From NCBI RefSeq assembly GCF_014199325.1, contig NZ_JACIJJ010000001.1, forward strand, positions 310,001 through 374,000: a stretch of 64,000 bases of DNA, in the 5' to 3' direction. The translations under genes and the position numbers were made by a program. The notes below the pieces were generated by a model. That model saw only the letters and a list, made by a program, of their open reading frames with translations, did not search any database and had not been told where the DNA came from. This stretch comes from Sphingomonas yantingensis. Its GTDB lineage: Bacteria; Pseudomonadota; Alphaproteobacteria; Sphingomonadales; Sphingomonadaceae. Position 1 is the first letter of the stretch. Each line of letters begins with the position of its first letter. Positions 25,856-33,617 of the stretch are shown here, in pieces.

Positions 25856-26166
25856 CGGAAGAGGTCGTGGCGGGCACCGCGCGGGCAAAGACGTTCGATC
25901 TCGCTCATCTCGTCCCGTGGTTCATCATCGGCTTTCTCGTGATGGTCGCCTGCCGGTCGTTTGGGCTGGTGCCGACCGCTGCGATTCCGCCGATCGGCCG
26001 CATTGCCACCTTGCTGACCGTGGTGTCGATGGCGGCATTGGGGTTGGGCGTCGACGTTCGCACCGTCGCAAAGGCAGGCGGCAAGGTGACGACTGCCGTG
26101 GTGCTGTCGCTGCTCGTCCTGGGCGCGATCAGCATGACCCTGCTGGCCCTGTTGCACACCGCGTGA
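25849..26166 (+). pseudogene. 3' fragment of a YeiH-family transporter gene
   Basis: About 105 residues holding the last membrane helices of the YeiH/UPF0324 putative sulfate exporter family (LVPWFIIGFLVMVA, LLTVVSMAALGLGVDVRTV, VLSLLVLGAISM). A complete protein is about 330-350 residues. The 5' two thirds is missing, cut at the phage junction at about 25,855. Not expected to function. Confidence 0.7.
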
Positions 26167-26262
26167 CGGCCGATCGTGGCCGAAGCGGATCGAATGACAT
26201 GGGTTTATGTTGAGCCGGATGCGCGGATCGCCCGTGTCCGACCGTATGGAGTTGCCGATATC

Positions 26263-26631
26263 GTGAGAATCCCGCTCAAGACAGCGCTCGCCGCTGCCGC
26301 TCTGGTCAGCGGCACGGCGCTGGCCCAGACCAGCGACTTCGCCACCGTGATGGCCGGTGCGATGCAGCGCATGCATCAGGCGATGGCGGTCCCATCGACC
26401 GGCGATCCCGATCGCGACTTCGCCGCGATGATGATCCCGCATCATCAGGGTGCGATCGACATGGCCGAGGCGGAACTCCGCTTCGGCAAGGACGAGCGGC
26501 TACGCCGCATGGCACAAGGCATCATCGTCGAGCAGCGGCAGGAGATTGCCGTGATGCAGGCCATCCTGAACGAAAAGGGCGGCGCTCCCGCCGCTCCCCA
26601 GACCCACCATTCGGAAGGAACCCATCGGTGA
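26263..26631 (+). CDS. DUF305 periplasmic protein
   Basis: 122 residues from GTG 26263 (GGAG upstream). Signal peptide (LKTALAAAALVSGTALAQ). The mature part has DFAAMMIPHHQGAIDMAEAE and EQRQEIAVMQ, the defining DUF305 signature, a ferritin-like helical fold with conserved His/Met/Glu. Members often lie in metal-response clusters and may bind copper or other metals. GTGA overlap with the next gene. It is part of the non-phage insert. Confidence 0.75.
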   Translation: MRIPLKTALAAAALVSGTALAQTSDFATVMAGAMQRMHQAMAVPSTGDPDRDFAAMMIPHHQGAIDMAEAELRFGKDERLRRMAQGIIVEQRQEIAVMQAILNEKGGAPAAPQTHHSEGTHR

Positions 26632-28058
26632 AGCAGCTGATCCTCGCAGCCCTTGCCGGCACCATGCTGGCCCCCGTCGCGGCGACCGCGCAGCAGGTGC
26701 CGAACGCACAGCCCGACATGCCCGTCTCGTCCAGCGACCGGTTCTACACCTCGGACCAGTTTTCCAACACCGTGTCGGTCATCGATCCGTCGACCAACCG
26801 GCTTCTTGGCGTCATCAAGCTGGGCGATCCGACGCCGATGAACCTCAGCCCGCTCTATCGTGGGCAGCTGCTGGTCCACGGCATGGGCTTCTCGCCCGAC
26901 CGGCGGACGCTCGCCGTCGTGTCGATCGGATCGAATGCGGTCAGCTTCATCGACACCGCCACCAACAGCGTTCGCCACACGACCTATGTCGGCCGCAGCC
27001 CGCACGAGGCCTTCTTCCGCCCCGACGGCCGGGAGGTCTGGGTCAGCGTGCGCGGCGAGGACTATATCGCCGTCCTCGATGGTACGACCTACAAGGAGAC
27101 GGGCCGCATTCCCGTCCCGAACGGTCCCGGCATGACGATCTTCTCGCCGGACGGGAAGTATGGCTATGTCTGCTCCAGCTTCTCGCCCGAAACCGTGGTG
27201 ATCGACACCACGTCGAAGCAGATCGTCGGCCGGGTGAAGCAGGAAAGTCCCTTCTGCCCCGACATCGCCGCGACGCCCGATGGCAAGCAGGTCTGGCTGA
27301 CGCTGAAGGACATCGGCAAGGTCATGGTGTTCAACGCGAAACCTCCGTTCGCGGTCCTGAAGAGCTTCGCGACAGGCGCGATCACCAATCACGTCAATAT
27401 CGCGAAGACGCCGCGTGGCCAGTTCGCCTATGTGACGGTCGGCACCGAAAATGTCGTGAAGGTGTTCCGCACCGACGATTTCACCCAGGTCGCGACGGTC
27501 CCGGTTGGAGCGCTGCCGCACGGGCTATGGCCCTCGGGCGACGGCAGCCGCATCTATGTCGGCTTGGAGAATGCCGATGCGGTTGCCGCGATCGACACCG
27601 CGACGAACAAGGTCATCGCGACCATCCCGATCGGGCAAGGCCCGCAAGGGGTCGCCTATGTTCCAGGCGCGGTGCCGTCAGGCACCGGCATGGCCAATCT
27701 CCAACCACTCGCCAAGGCGGGTGAGAAGGTTCAGCTGATGCTCTCCGGCACCGGACGAAGCCAGGTGACGCTGTTCGATCAGGGGCAGGTGCAGATCCTG
27801 CAAGCCGCCGTCGCGGGCCTGCCGCCGAAGATACCGTTCGTGCTGGGCCTGTCCACCAGCCCCGATGGCAAAGGCCCGGTAGAACCGCTGGCCAAGTTCA
27901 TGACCAATCCCGCAGGCGGTGCGATCGTGAATGCGGTTGGACCGCTGCGGCAGATCGTCACACAGTCTGCTCCCGCAGGGGCGCGTCGCTATCTGGTGAT
28001 CGCGTCTGGTCAGCCGGACGCCGTGGGCAACGTCGTTCAACGGCAGGTCGAACAGTAA
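26628..28058 (+). CDS. YncE-like beta-propeller periplasmic protein
   Basis: 476 residues from GTG 26628. Signal peptide to about residue 21 (TAQQ). At least six repeats of YVTN/YncE style (NTVSVIDPSTNRLLGVIKLG, NAVSFIDTATNSV, NADAVAAIDTATNKVIATIP) form a seven-bladed propeller. A C-terminal ~110-residue extra domain follows residue 365. The DUF305 plus propeller pair recurs in metal-related islands; the substrate is unknown. Co-translated with DUF305 and closed by a strong terminator. Confidence 0.75.
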   Translation: MKQLILAALAGTMLAPVAATAQQVPNAQPDMPVSSSDRFYTSDQFSNTVSVIDPSTNRLLGVIKLGDPTPMNLSPLYRGQLLVHGMGFSPDRRTLAVVSIGSNAVSFIDTATNSVRHTTYVGRSPHEAFFRPDGREVWVSVRGEDYIAVLDGTTYKETGRIPVPNGPGMTIFSPDGKYGYVCSSFSPETVVIDTTSKQIVGRVKQESPFCPDIAATPDGKQVWLTLKDIGKVMVFNAKPPFAVLKSFATGAITNHVNIAKTPRGQFAYVTVGTENVVKVFRTDDFTQVATVPVGALPHGLWPSGDGSRIYVGLENADAVAAIDTATNKVIATIPIGQGPQGVAYVPGAVPSGTGMANLQPLAKAGEKVQLMLSGTGRSQVTLFDQGQVQILQAAVAGLPPKIPFVLGLSTSPDGKGPVEPLAKFMTNPAGGAIVNAVGPLRQIVTQSAPAGARRYLVIASGQPDAVGNVVQRQVEQ

Positions 28059-28073
28059 CGGATACCCGTTCTT

Positions 28074-28106
28074 AAACGAGCATCGGGGACGCCCCGATGC
28101 TCGTTT
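28074..28106 (+). terminator. Perfect hairpin terminator
   Basis: Fifteen-base-pair perfect stem (AAACGAGCATCGGGG and complement) with a 3-base loop, 15 bases past the beta-propeller stop. The 3' arm ends in TTT. It works on either strand in form. It ends the non-phage insert operon. Confidence 0.8.
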
Positions 28107-28412
28107 CCAACTATCGATTCCCAAAAACGAACCTATAGCGGGATAGTCTCCCGGCGATCACGCTCCGAGCCGTCCGGGAGATCCCGTTTTCCCAAAACCT
28201 GTTCCCAATTGCTTTTTCCCGAAATGACCTTTTGGTGATGGAGAAACGGGAAAGATGACGCTTAACGAATGTCCATTTTCGAGCGCCCGTATATCCGGCT
28301 TCAACGTCCGATTGTGGGCGGAAGCGGACTGTCGACTTAACAATGCGACGAACCGTTTATGTAACTACGTTTATTCGTTGACCGCCGTCATTTCCGTAGC
28401 TACATAAAATGC
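28107..28412. other. AT-richer spacer with hairpins upstream of brnT
   Basis: No gene seen. It contains an inverted repeat TCTCCCGG (28147-28154) / CCGGGAGA (28174-28181) and TTTCCCG/CGGGAAA arms near 28,213-28,253, then the brnTA operator. This may be the right-hand edge of the foreign segment. Confidence 0.5.
28356..28408. promoter_or_regulatory. brnTA operator/promoter inverted repeat
   Basis: TTTATGTAACTACG (28356-28369) and CGTAGCTACATAAA (28395-28408) are near-perfect inverted arms, one mismatch, 25 bases apart, ending four bases before the brnT start. BrnA antitoxins autoregulate by binding such a site. The AT-rich arms could overlap the -10 element. Confidence 0.7.
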
Positions 28413-28664
28413 ATGGACATCGAGTTCGACCCCGCCAAGAACGCCGCGAACATCGCCAAGCATGGCGTGTCGCTCGACCGGGTTGTCGACCTCGAGGACG
28501 CGGTGTTCGTTGAGGATGATCGTTTCGCCGAGCCCCGCTTCCGCATCTACGGCATGATCGACGGCGTGTGGCATTGTGCCGCTGTCACCCTGCGTGGAAG
28601 CAACGTCCGTGTCATCAACCTGCGCCGTGCGCATCGGAAGGAAGTGAAGCGCCATGCCCCGTAA
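28413..28664 (+). CDS. brnT: BrnT-family ribonuclease toxin
   Basis: 83 residues. FDPAKNAANIAKHGVSLDRV is the BrnT N-terminal signature (E.DP.K...N..KHGV.F), with RxxYG and VINLRRAHRKEVK at the C-terminus supplying the basic catalytic residues. BrnT is an RelE-like-fold RNase that stops translation when freed from BrnA. Overlaps brnA by 11 bases, toxin first, the usual order. Confidence 0.9.
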   Translation: MDIEFDPAKNAANIAKHGVSLDRVVDLEDAVFVEDDRFAEPRFRIYGMIDGVWHCAAVTLRGSNVRVINLRRAHRKEVKRHAP

Positions 28665-28938
28665 GTCCACGCCCCCCGTCATCATCGACGACGAGAACCC
28701 CGAATGGACCGAGGCGGACTTCGCCAAGGCTCGTCCTGTCAGCGAGCATCCGCAGCTTGCCGCTGCCCTCTCGGCCGCCAAGGCGAAGCGCGGACGGCCC
28801 GCCGGATCGGGTGACAAGCAACAGGTGACTCTTCGTATTGATACCGCCGTGTTGGAGCGTTACCGGGCCACCGGGTCGGGTTGGCAGACCCGCATGAACG
28901 ATGCCCTGCGCGAAGCTAGCGAGCGGCTGGACGCCTGA
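28654..28938 (+). CDS. brnA: BrnA antitoxin
   Basis: 94 residues. The N-terminus binds toxin (DDENPEWTEADFAKARP). The C-terminal ribbon-helix-helix reads QQVTLRIDTAVLERYRATGS with GWQTRMNDALREA, the BrnA DNA-binding domain, which represses the operon through the upstream inverted repeat. This pair can stabilise the prophage in the chromosome. Confidence 0.88.
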   Translation: MPRKSTPPVIIDDENPEWTEADFAKARPVSEHPQLAAALSAAKAKRGRPAGSGDKQQVTLRIDTAVLERYRATGSGWQTRMNDALREASERLDA

Positions 28939-29082
28939 GCGTTCGTCGGCCGCCGAAATGGACGGTGCACCGGTAAAGCGGTGCGGCTGGTGTGATTCTA
29001 GGCAACCTTGCGACTTCGCGAGGATCGCTCCTCTGCGGCCATCGGCGAGGGCGGTTGGCTCGTGGCCCCGGCTCTTCTCACC

Positions 29083-29724
29083 TCACCTGGCCATGTGGGC
29101 CAAGTCGTCCTGTTTGGACGACAAAGCGTTTACCGTTTGTTCCCGCAGATGTGAAGTGCCAATCTGCACCTCCAGCGAATTGCCGAAGACGACAAGGGTG
29201 TGCCGGCCGTCGCTCTGACGCACAATGCCCGGCAGGCCAGCGAACGAACCAGCGGTCAGCATGATCGTTTCTCCGACGCCGAACGCCGCGGCGCGGGCCT
29301 TAACGCCGGACACGCGCTCGATCTGCGCCGTCTCCTGTCGCCGAACCTTGGCAATCTCAGCATCGCGCACCTCTACCCGGCGGCCATAGTAACGAAAGAA
29401 GGCGAAAGGCGGCAGCGGGCTGGTGATCTCCGGCCGGAGCAACCACTCCAAATCGGGGACGTGTCCCGACCGGACGAATACGAACGTCGGCATGCCAGCG
29501 ACAAGCGTCTTGACCTTCGCGCGTCGACGAGGCGCTCGGTGCGATGACAGGACCGTCGGTGTGTATGCCTCCATTCCGGCATCGTTAAGCGCCTGGGCGA
29601 GCAGAAGTGTGCGCGCCCCTGCCGTGCGCAGGATGCACCATCGATCTGCACTGTTGCCGTCTGCCTTCGTCATCATCCTCTGCCCCGTCGTTTGGTACAT
29701 ATCAGGAACGCCGCTCCGCGTCAT
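29083..29724 (-). CDS. NusG/RfaH-like transcription factor
   Basis: 213 residues. The NGN half reads DRWCILRTAGARTLLLAQAL, then MPTFVFVRSGHVPDLEWLL and FAFFRYYGRRVEV. The C-terminal KOW half reads FGVGETIMLTAGSFAGLPGI. The start at 29724 overlaps the upstream stop (ATGA). Specialised NusG paralogues bind RNA polymerase paused at a specific DNA element and carry it through terminators. Sitting last in the early operon, it could act as the phage's antitermination factor in place of an N or Q protein. That role is inferred. Confidence 0.75.
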   Translation of the reverse strand: MTRSGVPDMYQTTGQRMMTKADGNSADRWCILRTAGARTLLLAQALNDAGMEAYTPTVLSSHRAPRRRAKVKTLVAGMPTFVFVRSGHVPDLEWLLRPEITSPLPPFAFFRYYGRRVEVRDAEIAKVRRQETAQIERVSGVKARAAAFGVGETIMLTAGSFAGLPGIVRQSDGRHTLVVFGNSLEVQIGTSHLREQTVNALSSKQDDLAHMAR

Positions 29725-30356
29725 TCATCCACCGCGAGAGCCGCGGCCACGTCAGCCTCGCTGATCGCGCCGATCTTCACACCCATCGCGCGCACAGATG
29801 GCGGCATGGCCCGGATCTCGTCTGCGGTGACCGGGCGGTCGGGATCGGCTGGCGGCAGGGCGGGCGGCGCGGCGGCCGCACGCTCTAGGTCGCGCAGGAT
29901 GCGCTCAGCGGCGCGACGACGCGTCTCTCGCTCCTCGATCACACTGGCCGCGATCTCGCGCACCGCGCCTTCCACCTGGTTAAGGAACTGGAACGGCCGA
30001 TGCATCGCCCGCTTGCATGCGGTCAGCGCCACCATGGCGGGCAGATCGGCCAGGGCCTCGACCATTGCTGAGCGCCATTCTTCGCCTTGGGCTGGCGCCA
30101 TGCCCGGGGCAATCTTCGCGGCAAGGCGGCGCAGCCGGTCGTCGATCGCCAAGCCCCATGCTTTGCGGCCTTCGGCATCGCGAGGGACTGGCCGGAGTTC
30201 GCGGTCGACCAGCGCGATCGCCGCGGTGAGCGCTTCGGGTGTGTCAGTGCCGAGAGCCTCGACTGCACGCTCAGTCGTCCAGCGAGGCAGGCTCGACACC
30301 ATCGAGGCCATGTCGGGGTGCCCAAGCGCTGGGGCGGTCGTGGTGAGCTGATCCAT
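29721..30356 (-). CDS. Hypothetical early phage protein, 211 aa
   Basis: Helix-rich, with TACKRAMHRPFQFLNQVEGAVREIA in the middle and a long helix (EERETRRRAAERILRDLERA), then a Pro-rich linker and short C-terminal helix. Overlaps the upstream gene by 86 bases and the NusG-like gene by four. Its place in the early operon suggests replication or recombination support. No named family. Confidence 0.5.
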   Translation of the reverse strand: MDQLTTTAPALGHPDMASMVSSLPRWTTERAVEALGTDTPEALTAAIALVDRELRPVPRDAEGRKAWGLAIDDRLRRLAAKIAPGMAPAQGEEWRSAMVEALADLPAMVALTACKRAMHRPFQFLNQVEGAVREIAASVIEERETRRRAAERILRDLERAAAAPPALPPADPDRPVTADEIRAMPPSVRAMGVKIGAISEADVAAALAVDE

Positions 30357-30900
30357 TTCGCTTCTCGTCAGGAGGGAAAACCGTCGTCCATCCGCGCTCG
30401 ACGGCGCGATCGATCATCTCGCCGGGCGGATGGCCATCGTCGGCGAGATCCGCCAGCTTGGCGACGAGCAGCTGGTAGGCCCGGTCGGTAAGCGGCTGGC
30501 GCTTCGCTTTGCGGTGCGCGACGAAGCCCGCCCACTGGTCCTCGCTGACCCCGGGCGGCGGTGGGCAGGACTTGGGCCAGCTGGCCCGCCTCGTACGCGT
30601 AGGCGCGTCAGACCCCTCCGGGTGGGGGTGTAGGGGTGGGGTTTGTTGGGGGGTCGGGGGGGAAGAAAGGGGCGGGGAAGAGGGGGAGGGTTCAGCGTCA
30701 CACCCTGTAACGTCACGCTTTACGTCACGCGTTACGTCACCGTCGTTATCGAGGCTCTGGTTCTTGCGGGCGCGGTAGCGTGCCTGTCGCTCAGCACCAG
30801 CCGAGCGCGCGGGAGCGGCCTCAAGCGTCTCGGCGATCTCGAGGATGTCGGCTGCCGACAGGCCTTTTGCCACGAGGATGCGCAGCGTCTCGGTATTCAC
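30271..30900 (-). CDS. Phage replication-type protein, 209 aa
   Basis: GTG 30900 overlaps the nuclease stop (GTGA). An N-terminal helical motif (LRILVAKGLSAADILEIAETLE) and a basic RYRARKNQ stretch are followed by a Ser/Pro-rich linker (PSPSSPPLSSPPTPQQTPP). The C-terminal domain contains GFVAHRKAKRQPLTDRAYQL, seen in replisome organiser / DnaT-like phage proteins. A role in replication initiation is likely but unproven. Confidence 0.5.
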   Translation of the reverse strand: MNTETLRILVAKGLSAADILEIAETLEAAPARSAGAERQARYRARKNQSLDNDGDVTRDVKRDVTGCDAEPSPSSPPLSSPPTPQQTPPLHPHPEGSDAPTRTRRASWPKSCPPPPGVSEDQWAGFVAHRKAKRQPLTDRAYQLLVAKLADLADDGHPPGEMIDRAVERGWTTVFPPDEKRNGSAHHDRPSAWAPRHGLDGVEPASLDD

Positions 30901-31328
30901 GCCAGCATCCCCCAGCCGCGCAGGATTGCCTGCACCTCGTCCAAGGAACGGCAGACGGCGTAACGCGCGCCTACGAAGCCGCACCACTCCCGGAAGTCGC
31001 GCTGGTCGGGCGACAGCGATCCGGTCGAGGACTTGAGCTCGATCCAGCCGGCCGCGTCCTCACCGACGAAGACGTAGTCGCCGCTGCCGGCGATCAGGCC
31101 GGCGGCGATGTTCTTGGCGTAGCGCGCCTGGGCGGTGCGGAACGCCGGCGACTTGCGCGATACGGCGCCGACCTCGTGCGGGACGCAGGTGAAGGTGGCG
31201 TGCAGCTTACCCTCCAGCACCCAGCCGCGCAGCGCCGAGCCGACAACGAGCGCAAGGTCGTCCTCGGGGCCGCGCGTACGGCCCCGGAACGGCTCGAACG
31301 CCAGCAGGCGGCGCAGGGTGGCGATCAT
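30897..31328 (-). CDS. VRR-NUC domain nuclease
   Basis: 143 residues. GSGDYVFVGEDAAGWIELKS carries the Asp and the E-x-K catalytic motif, followed by LSPDQRDFREWCGFVGARYA and SLDEVQAILRGWG, the full VRR-NUC pattern. These PD-(D/E)xK enzymes are short phage nucleases. Four-base overlap with both neighbours. Probably used in replication or recombination. Confidence 0.8.
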   Translation of the reverse strand: MIATLRRLLAFEPFRGRTRGPEDDLALVVGSALRGWVLEGKLHATFTCVPHEVGAVSRKSPAFRTAQARYAKNIAAGLIAGSGDYVFVGEDAAGWIELKSSTGSLSPDQRDFREWCGFVGARYAVCRSLDEVQAILRGWGMLA

Positions 31329-32305
31329 GCCGCTTGCTCCGCCGCCTGCTCATCTGGATTCCGCCAGTACAGCAGCACGTAAAGGTCGCAGGCTCGCCGA
31401 GTTTCGGTCGAAGGCGCCTGATTGCAGTGCCCCTTGAGCTGGACGATGCGCCCGCTGCGGTCGAGTTCCATCGTCGCAATGCCGACCCCTTGCCGCTTCA
31501 CGGCGACGATCGCGCATTGGCCATGCTTCACCATCGGGGCGTATGCAGCAACGCAGTGTCGCATCTCGATCCCCTCCTCGCGGAGGCGCCGCAACGTGCG
31601 GAGCGGCCGAAAAACCATTCCCTCCACCGTCGCTTCGTCCGGAAGCAGGGATTTGCAAATGACATCGTCGAACGTCTTCGCGAGCTGCTGCTCCCGCATC
31701 GTGCGCTCTAGGGCGGCTTCATCGCGAAGTGTCCGATGCCATTCCTCGACGGCCGCCATCGCGCGTTGCCAAGTCCAGCGTTCGTTGAGGGTGCCTCCGC
31801 CACGATCGAGGTAGTCAATCAACGAACCTACCTGCTCGTATCGGCTAAGATCTGCGCCCAACGTTTTCGCGAACCAGCCGAGCAATCCTGCCCTATTGTT
31901 GCGACGATCAAGCGACCAATGATTGATGCCGTCGAGCCAAACCCCCTGGCTATCGTCCGGAATTGATTGCGACAGCGTCGAGGGGTCGAGCTGGGCCAAC
32001 GCCGCGAAGGCGTGGCGGTGCCGCGTGCGGATCGACGGTGCGACAAGCTTCCGCATTGGTAAGGCGAGGCCGTATGCGGCCATCAGATCCTTCAATCGCG
32101 GACCTTCAGCCACGCGACTGCCGAACCGGTCGACCTCGCCGTATGTAATGTGCGTCGCCAACGTCCTGCACGCAGCTGCCGCGAGCACTGGCGCCTGGGC
32201 AATGTATTGGCTGGCCAGCGGGTGCGCGCGGTGCAGGACAAGCGAGACGTCGTCCAGACTGCCGTCCTCGAACCGCACACGATCAATGCTGCGGGGCGAG
32301 GTCAC
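31325..32305 (-). CDS. PcfJ-like protein
   Basis: 326 residues from GTG 32305, which overlaps the upstream stop. The C-terminal third has EEGIEMRHCVAAYAPMVKHG and the following AIVAVKRQGVGIATMELD, the PcfJ-like signature (E...M.HCV..Y......G). An N-terminal helical region of about 200 residues has no match I know. PcfJ-like proteins are carried by many phages and plasmids; their function is unknown. Confidence 0.7.
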   Translation of the reverse strand: MTSPRSIDRVRFEDGSLDDVSLVLHRAHPLASQYIAQAPVLAAAACRTLATHITYGEVDRFGSRVAEGPRLKDLMAAYGLALPMRKLVAPSIRTRHRHAFAALAQLDPSTLSQSIPDDSQGVWLDGINHWSLDRRNNRAGLLGWFAKTLGADLSRYEQVGSLIDYLDRGGGTLNERWTWQRAMAAVEEWHRTLRDEAALERTMREQQLAKTFDDVICKSLLPDEATVEGMVFRPLRTLRRLREEGIEMRHCVAAYAPMVKHGQCAIVAVKRQGVGIATMELDRSGRIVQLKGHCNQAPSTETRRACDLYVLLYWRNPDEQAAEQAA

Positions 32306-32646
32306 TGGCCAGCCTCGGCGCGCAGTTTCGCCGCATGGTCCCACAGCCGCTCGGCGCGGACGTCGAGCGCAGCGGCGGCGAAGAGCAGGTCGTCGTCTGT
32401 GATGCCGCGGTCGGCGGACAGCTTCAGCCGCAGGCTGCGCGGCTCGATAGCCAGCGCATCCGCCAGCGCCTGCTGGCCGCCGAGCAGTGCCGCGGCCGTC
32501 GACAGGCCCATCATACGCACGGCCGATAGCGGCGGGCCTTTCCGCTCCTGATTTGCGGTGCGGCTGGTCGCGGGCGCAGCAGGCAAGCCGATTACGTCCG
32601 CCGGAACGGCCATCGCCGCCCCGACGCCAATGTGGTTGGCGTCCAT
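32302..32646 (-). CDS. Small HTH-like early protein, 114 aa
   Basis: The N-terminus is Ala/Pro rich. The C-terminal half (MGLSTAAALLGGQQALADAL, IEPRSLRLKLSADRG, ITDDDLLFAAAALD) has the spacing of a helix-turn-helix with a DNA-binding loop. Overlaps the PcfJ-like gene by four bases. Probably a regulator. Confidence 0.5.
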   Translation of the reverse strand: MDANHIGVGAAMAVPADVIGLPAAPATSRTANQERKGPPLSAVRMMGLSTAAALLGGQQALADALAIEPRSLRLKLSADRGITDDDLLFAAAALDVRAERLWDHAAKLRAEAGQ

Positions 32647-32685
32647 ATGCTACTCCTTCAGCCGGTCACCGCCGGCGCATGATCC

Positions 32686-33156
32686 TCAACCGTTGCTGAC
32701 CAGACGGAGCCGGCGACGTTCGCGCAGGCGATCGATGTCGCGCGATGCCGCCTCGATCTCCGGCCACATCTCTTCGAGTTCGTCGTCGTCGATGACGCCA
32801 TCCTCCAGCGCCTTCGCCTTCTTCGCGAGCAGCGCGCAGGTCGCGGTCAGGCTGGCGGCGTCGCTCGCCGTGCCCGCCTCTATCGGCACCAGCCGGAAGC
32901 CGACGAGCGCGAGCGCGTCATTGGCGAAGCGACCGTCCCAAGCAGCGATGCCGCGAAGAAGCGAGACGGCGCCCATGTCGGCATCACCGTGGCGATACGC
33001 GGCCGCGCGATCGTCGCTCTTGCCGAGCACTGCGCCTAGATCCGCGTCGGTCGCTTTGTCTTGATCCTTGATCGTGCTGAGGCTCGCGCCGAGCGTCTCG
33101 AGCATCAAACTCGCGGAGATCGTGCGGTAGCGGCCGTGGAAGTGCGGGGCGGTCAT
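32686..33156 (-). CDS. Phage CII-like regulatory protein
   Basis: 156 residues. Helix-turn-helix-like region ASLMLETLGASLSTIKDQ, followed by D.GAVLGKSDDRAAAYRHG and a C-terminal charged coiled coil (ELEEMWPEIEAASRDIDRLR). The position just after a cro-like gene in a lambdoid early operon supports the CII comparison. Confidence 0.5.
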   Translation of the reverse strand: MTAPHFHGRYRTISASLMLETLGASLSTIKDQDKATDADLGAVLGKSDDRAAAYRHGDADMGAVSLLRGIAAWDGRFANDALALVGFRLVPIEAGTASDAASLTATCALLAKKAKALEDGVIDDDELEEMWPEIEAASRDIDRLRERRRLRLVSNG

Positions 33157-33292
33157 CGGGCATTGCCTTCTGCATGAAGAGGGAAGCGATCATCCGCGCC
33201 GCAGGGCGAATGAAGTGCCGGGCGGCAGCGGGTGGGGTTGTCGCCGCCCGGCGAGGTGCCCGCGGTAGGGCGTGCGGGTCGGGAGAAGGGGG

Positions 33293-33529
33293 TCATGCGG
33301 CAGCCTGTTCGGCGTCGCGCGGATACAGGTCGGGGCGCAGGTCGTGGCGCGAGCCGAAGCCAGCCGCCTCAGCGGCGAGGACGTACTCCGCGGGCAGGGG
33401 GCGCCCGTTATTCAGCCAGTACGAAACCAGCTGCTGCGAAGTGCCGATCTCCCGAGCGAACCGCGACTGGTTGTCGTCGGCCGCTTTCAGCGCGTCCTTG
33501 AGAGCGGCGTGGAACGGGTGTGTCCTCAT
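33293..33529 (-). CDS. Cro-like HTH repressor (YdaS type)
   Basis: 78 residues from ATG 33529. KDALKAADDNQSRFAREIGT followed by SQQLVSYWLNNGRPLPAEYV is a clean helix-turn-helix with the NGRPLP turn seen in YdaS-type Cro proteins. Divergent from the CI-like repressor across a short region full of operator copies. Confidence 0.75.
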   Translation of the reverse strand: MRTHPFHAALKDALKAADDNQSRFAREIGTSQQLVSYWLNNGRPLPAEYVLAAEAAGFGSRHDLRPDLYPRDAEQAAA

Positions 33530-33542
33530 ACCTGCCACCGCT

Positions 33543-33606
33543 ACCAAAGTCCTGTAGGCTATGCAACAGGACTTTTGTACGCGCACGCCTACAAGCGTTC
33601 TTGTAG
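33543..33606. promoter_or_regulatory. cI/cro operator region
   Basis: It holds ACCAAAGTCCTGTAGG at 33543-33558 (inverse form of the motif AGGACTTTGGT) and CAACAGGACTTTTGTAC at 33564-33580. At 33589-33606 there is a perfect dyad of arms CTACAAG and CTTGTAG, 4 bases apart. The dyad ends 12 bases before the cI start. Related copies recur at 34737-34776. Confidence 0.75.
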
Positions 33607-33617
33607 CTCCCGTGCTT

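Noticed and set aside
33174..33292. Possible gene between cro-like and CII-like genes
   Set aside because: Short, Arg-rich frames only; the region looks like a spacer with a GC hairpin.
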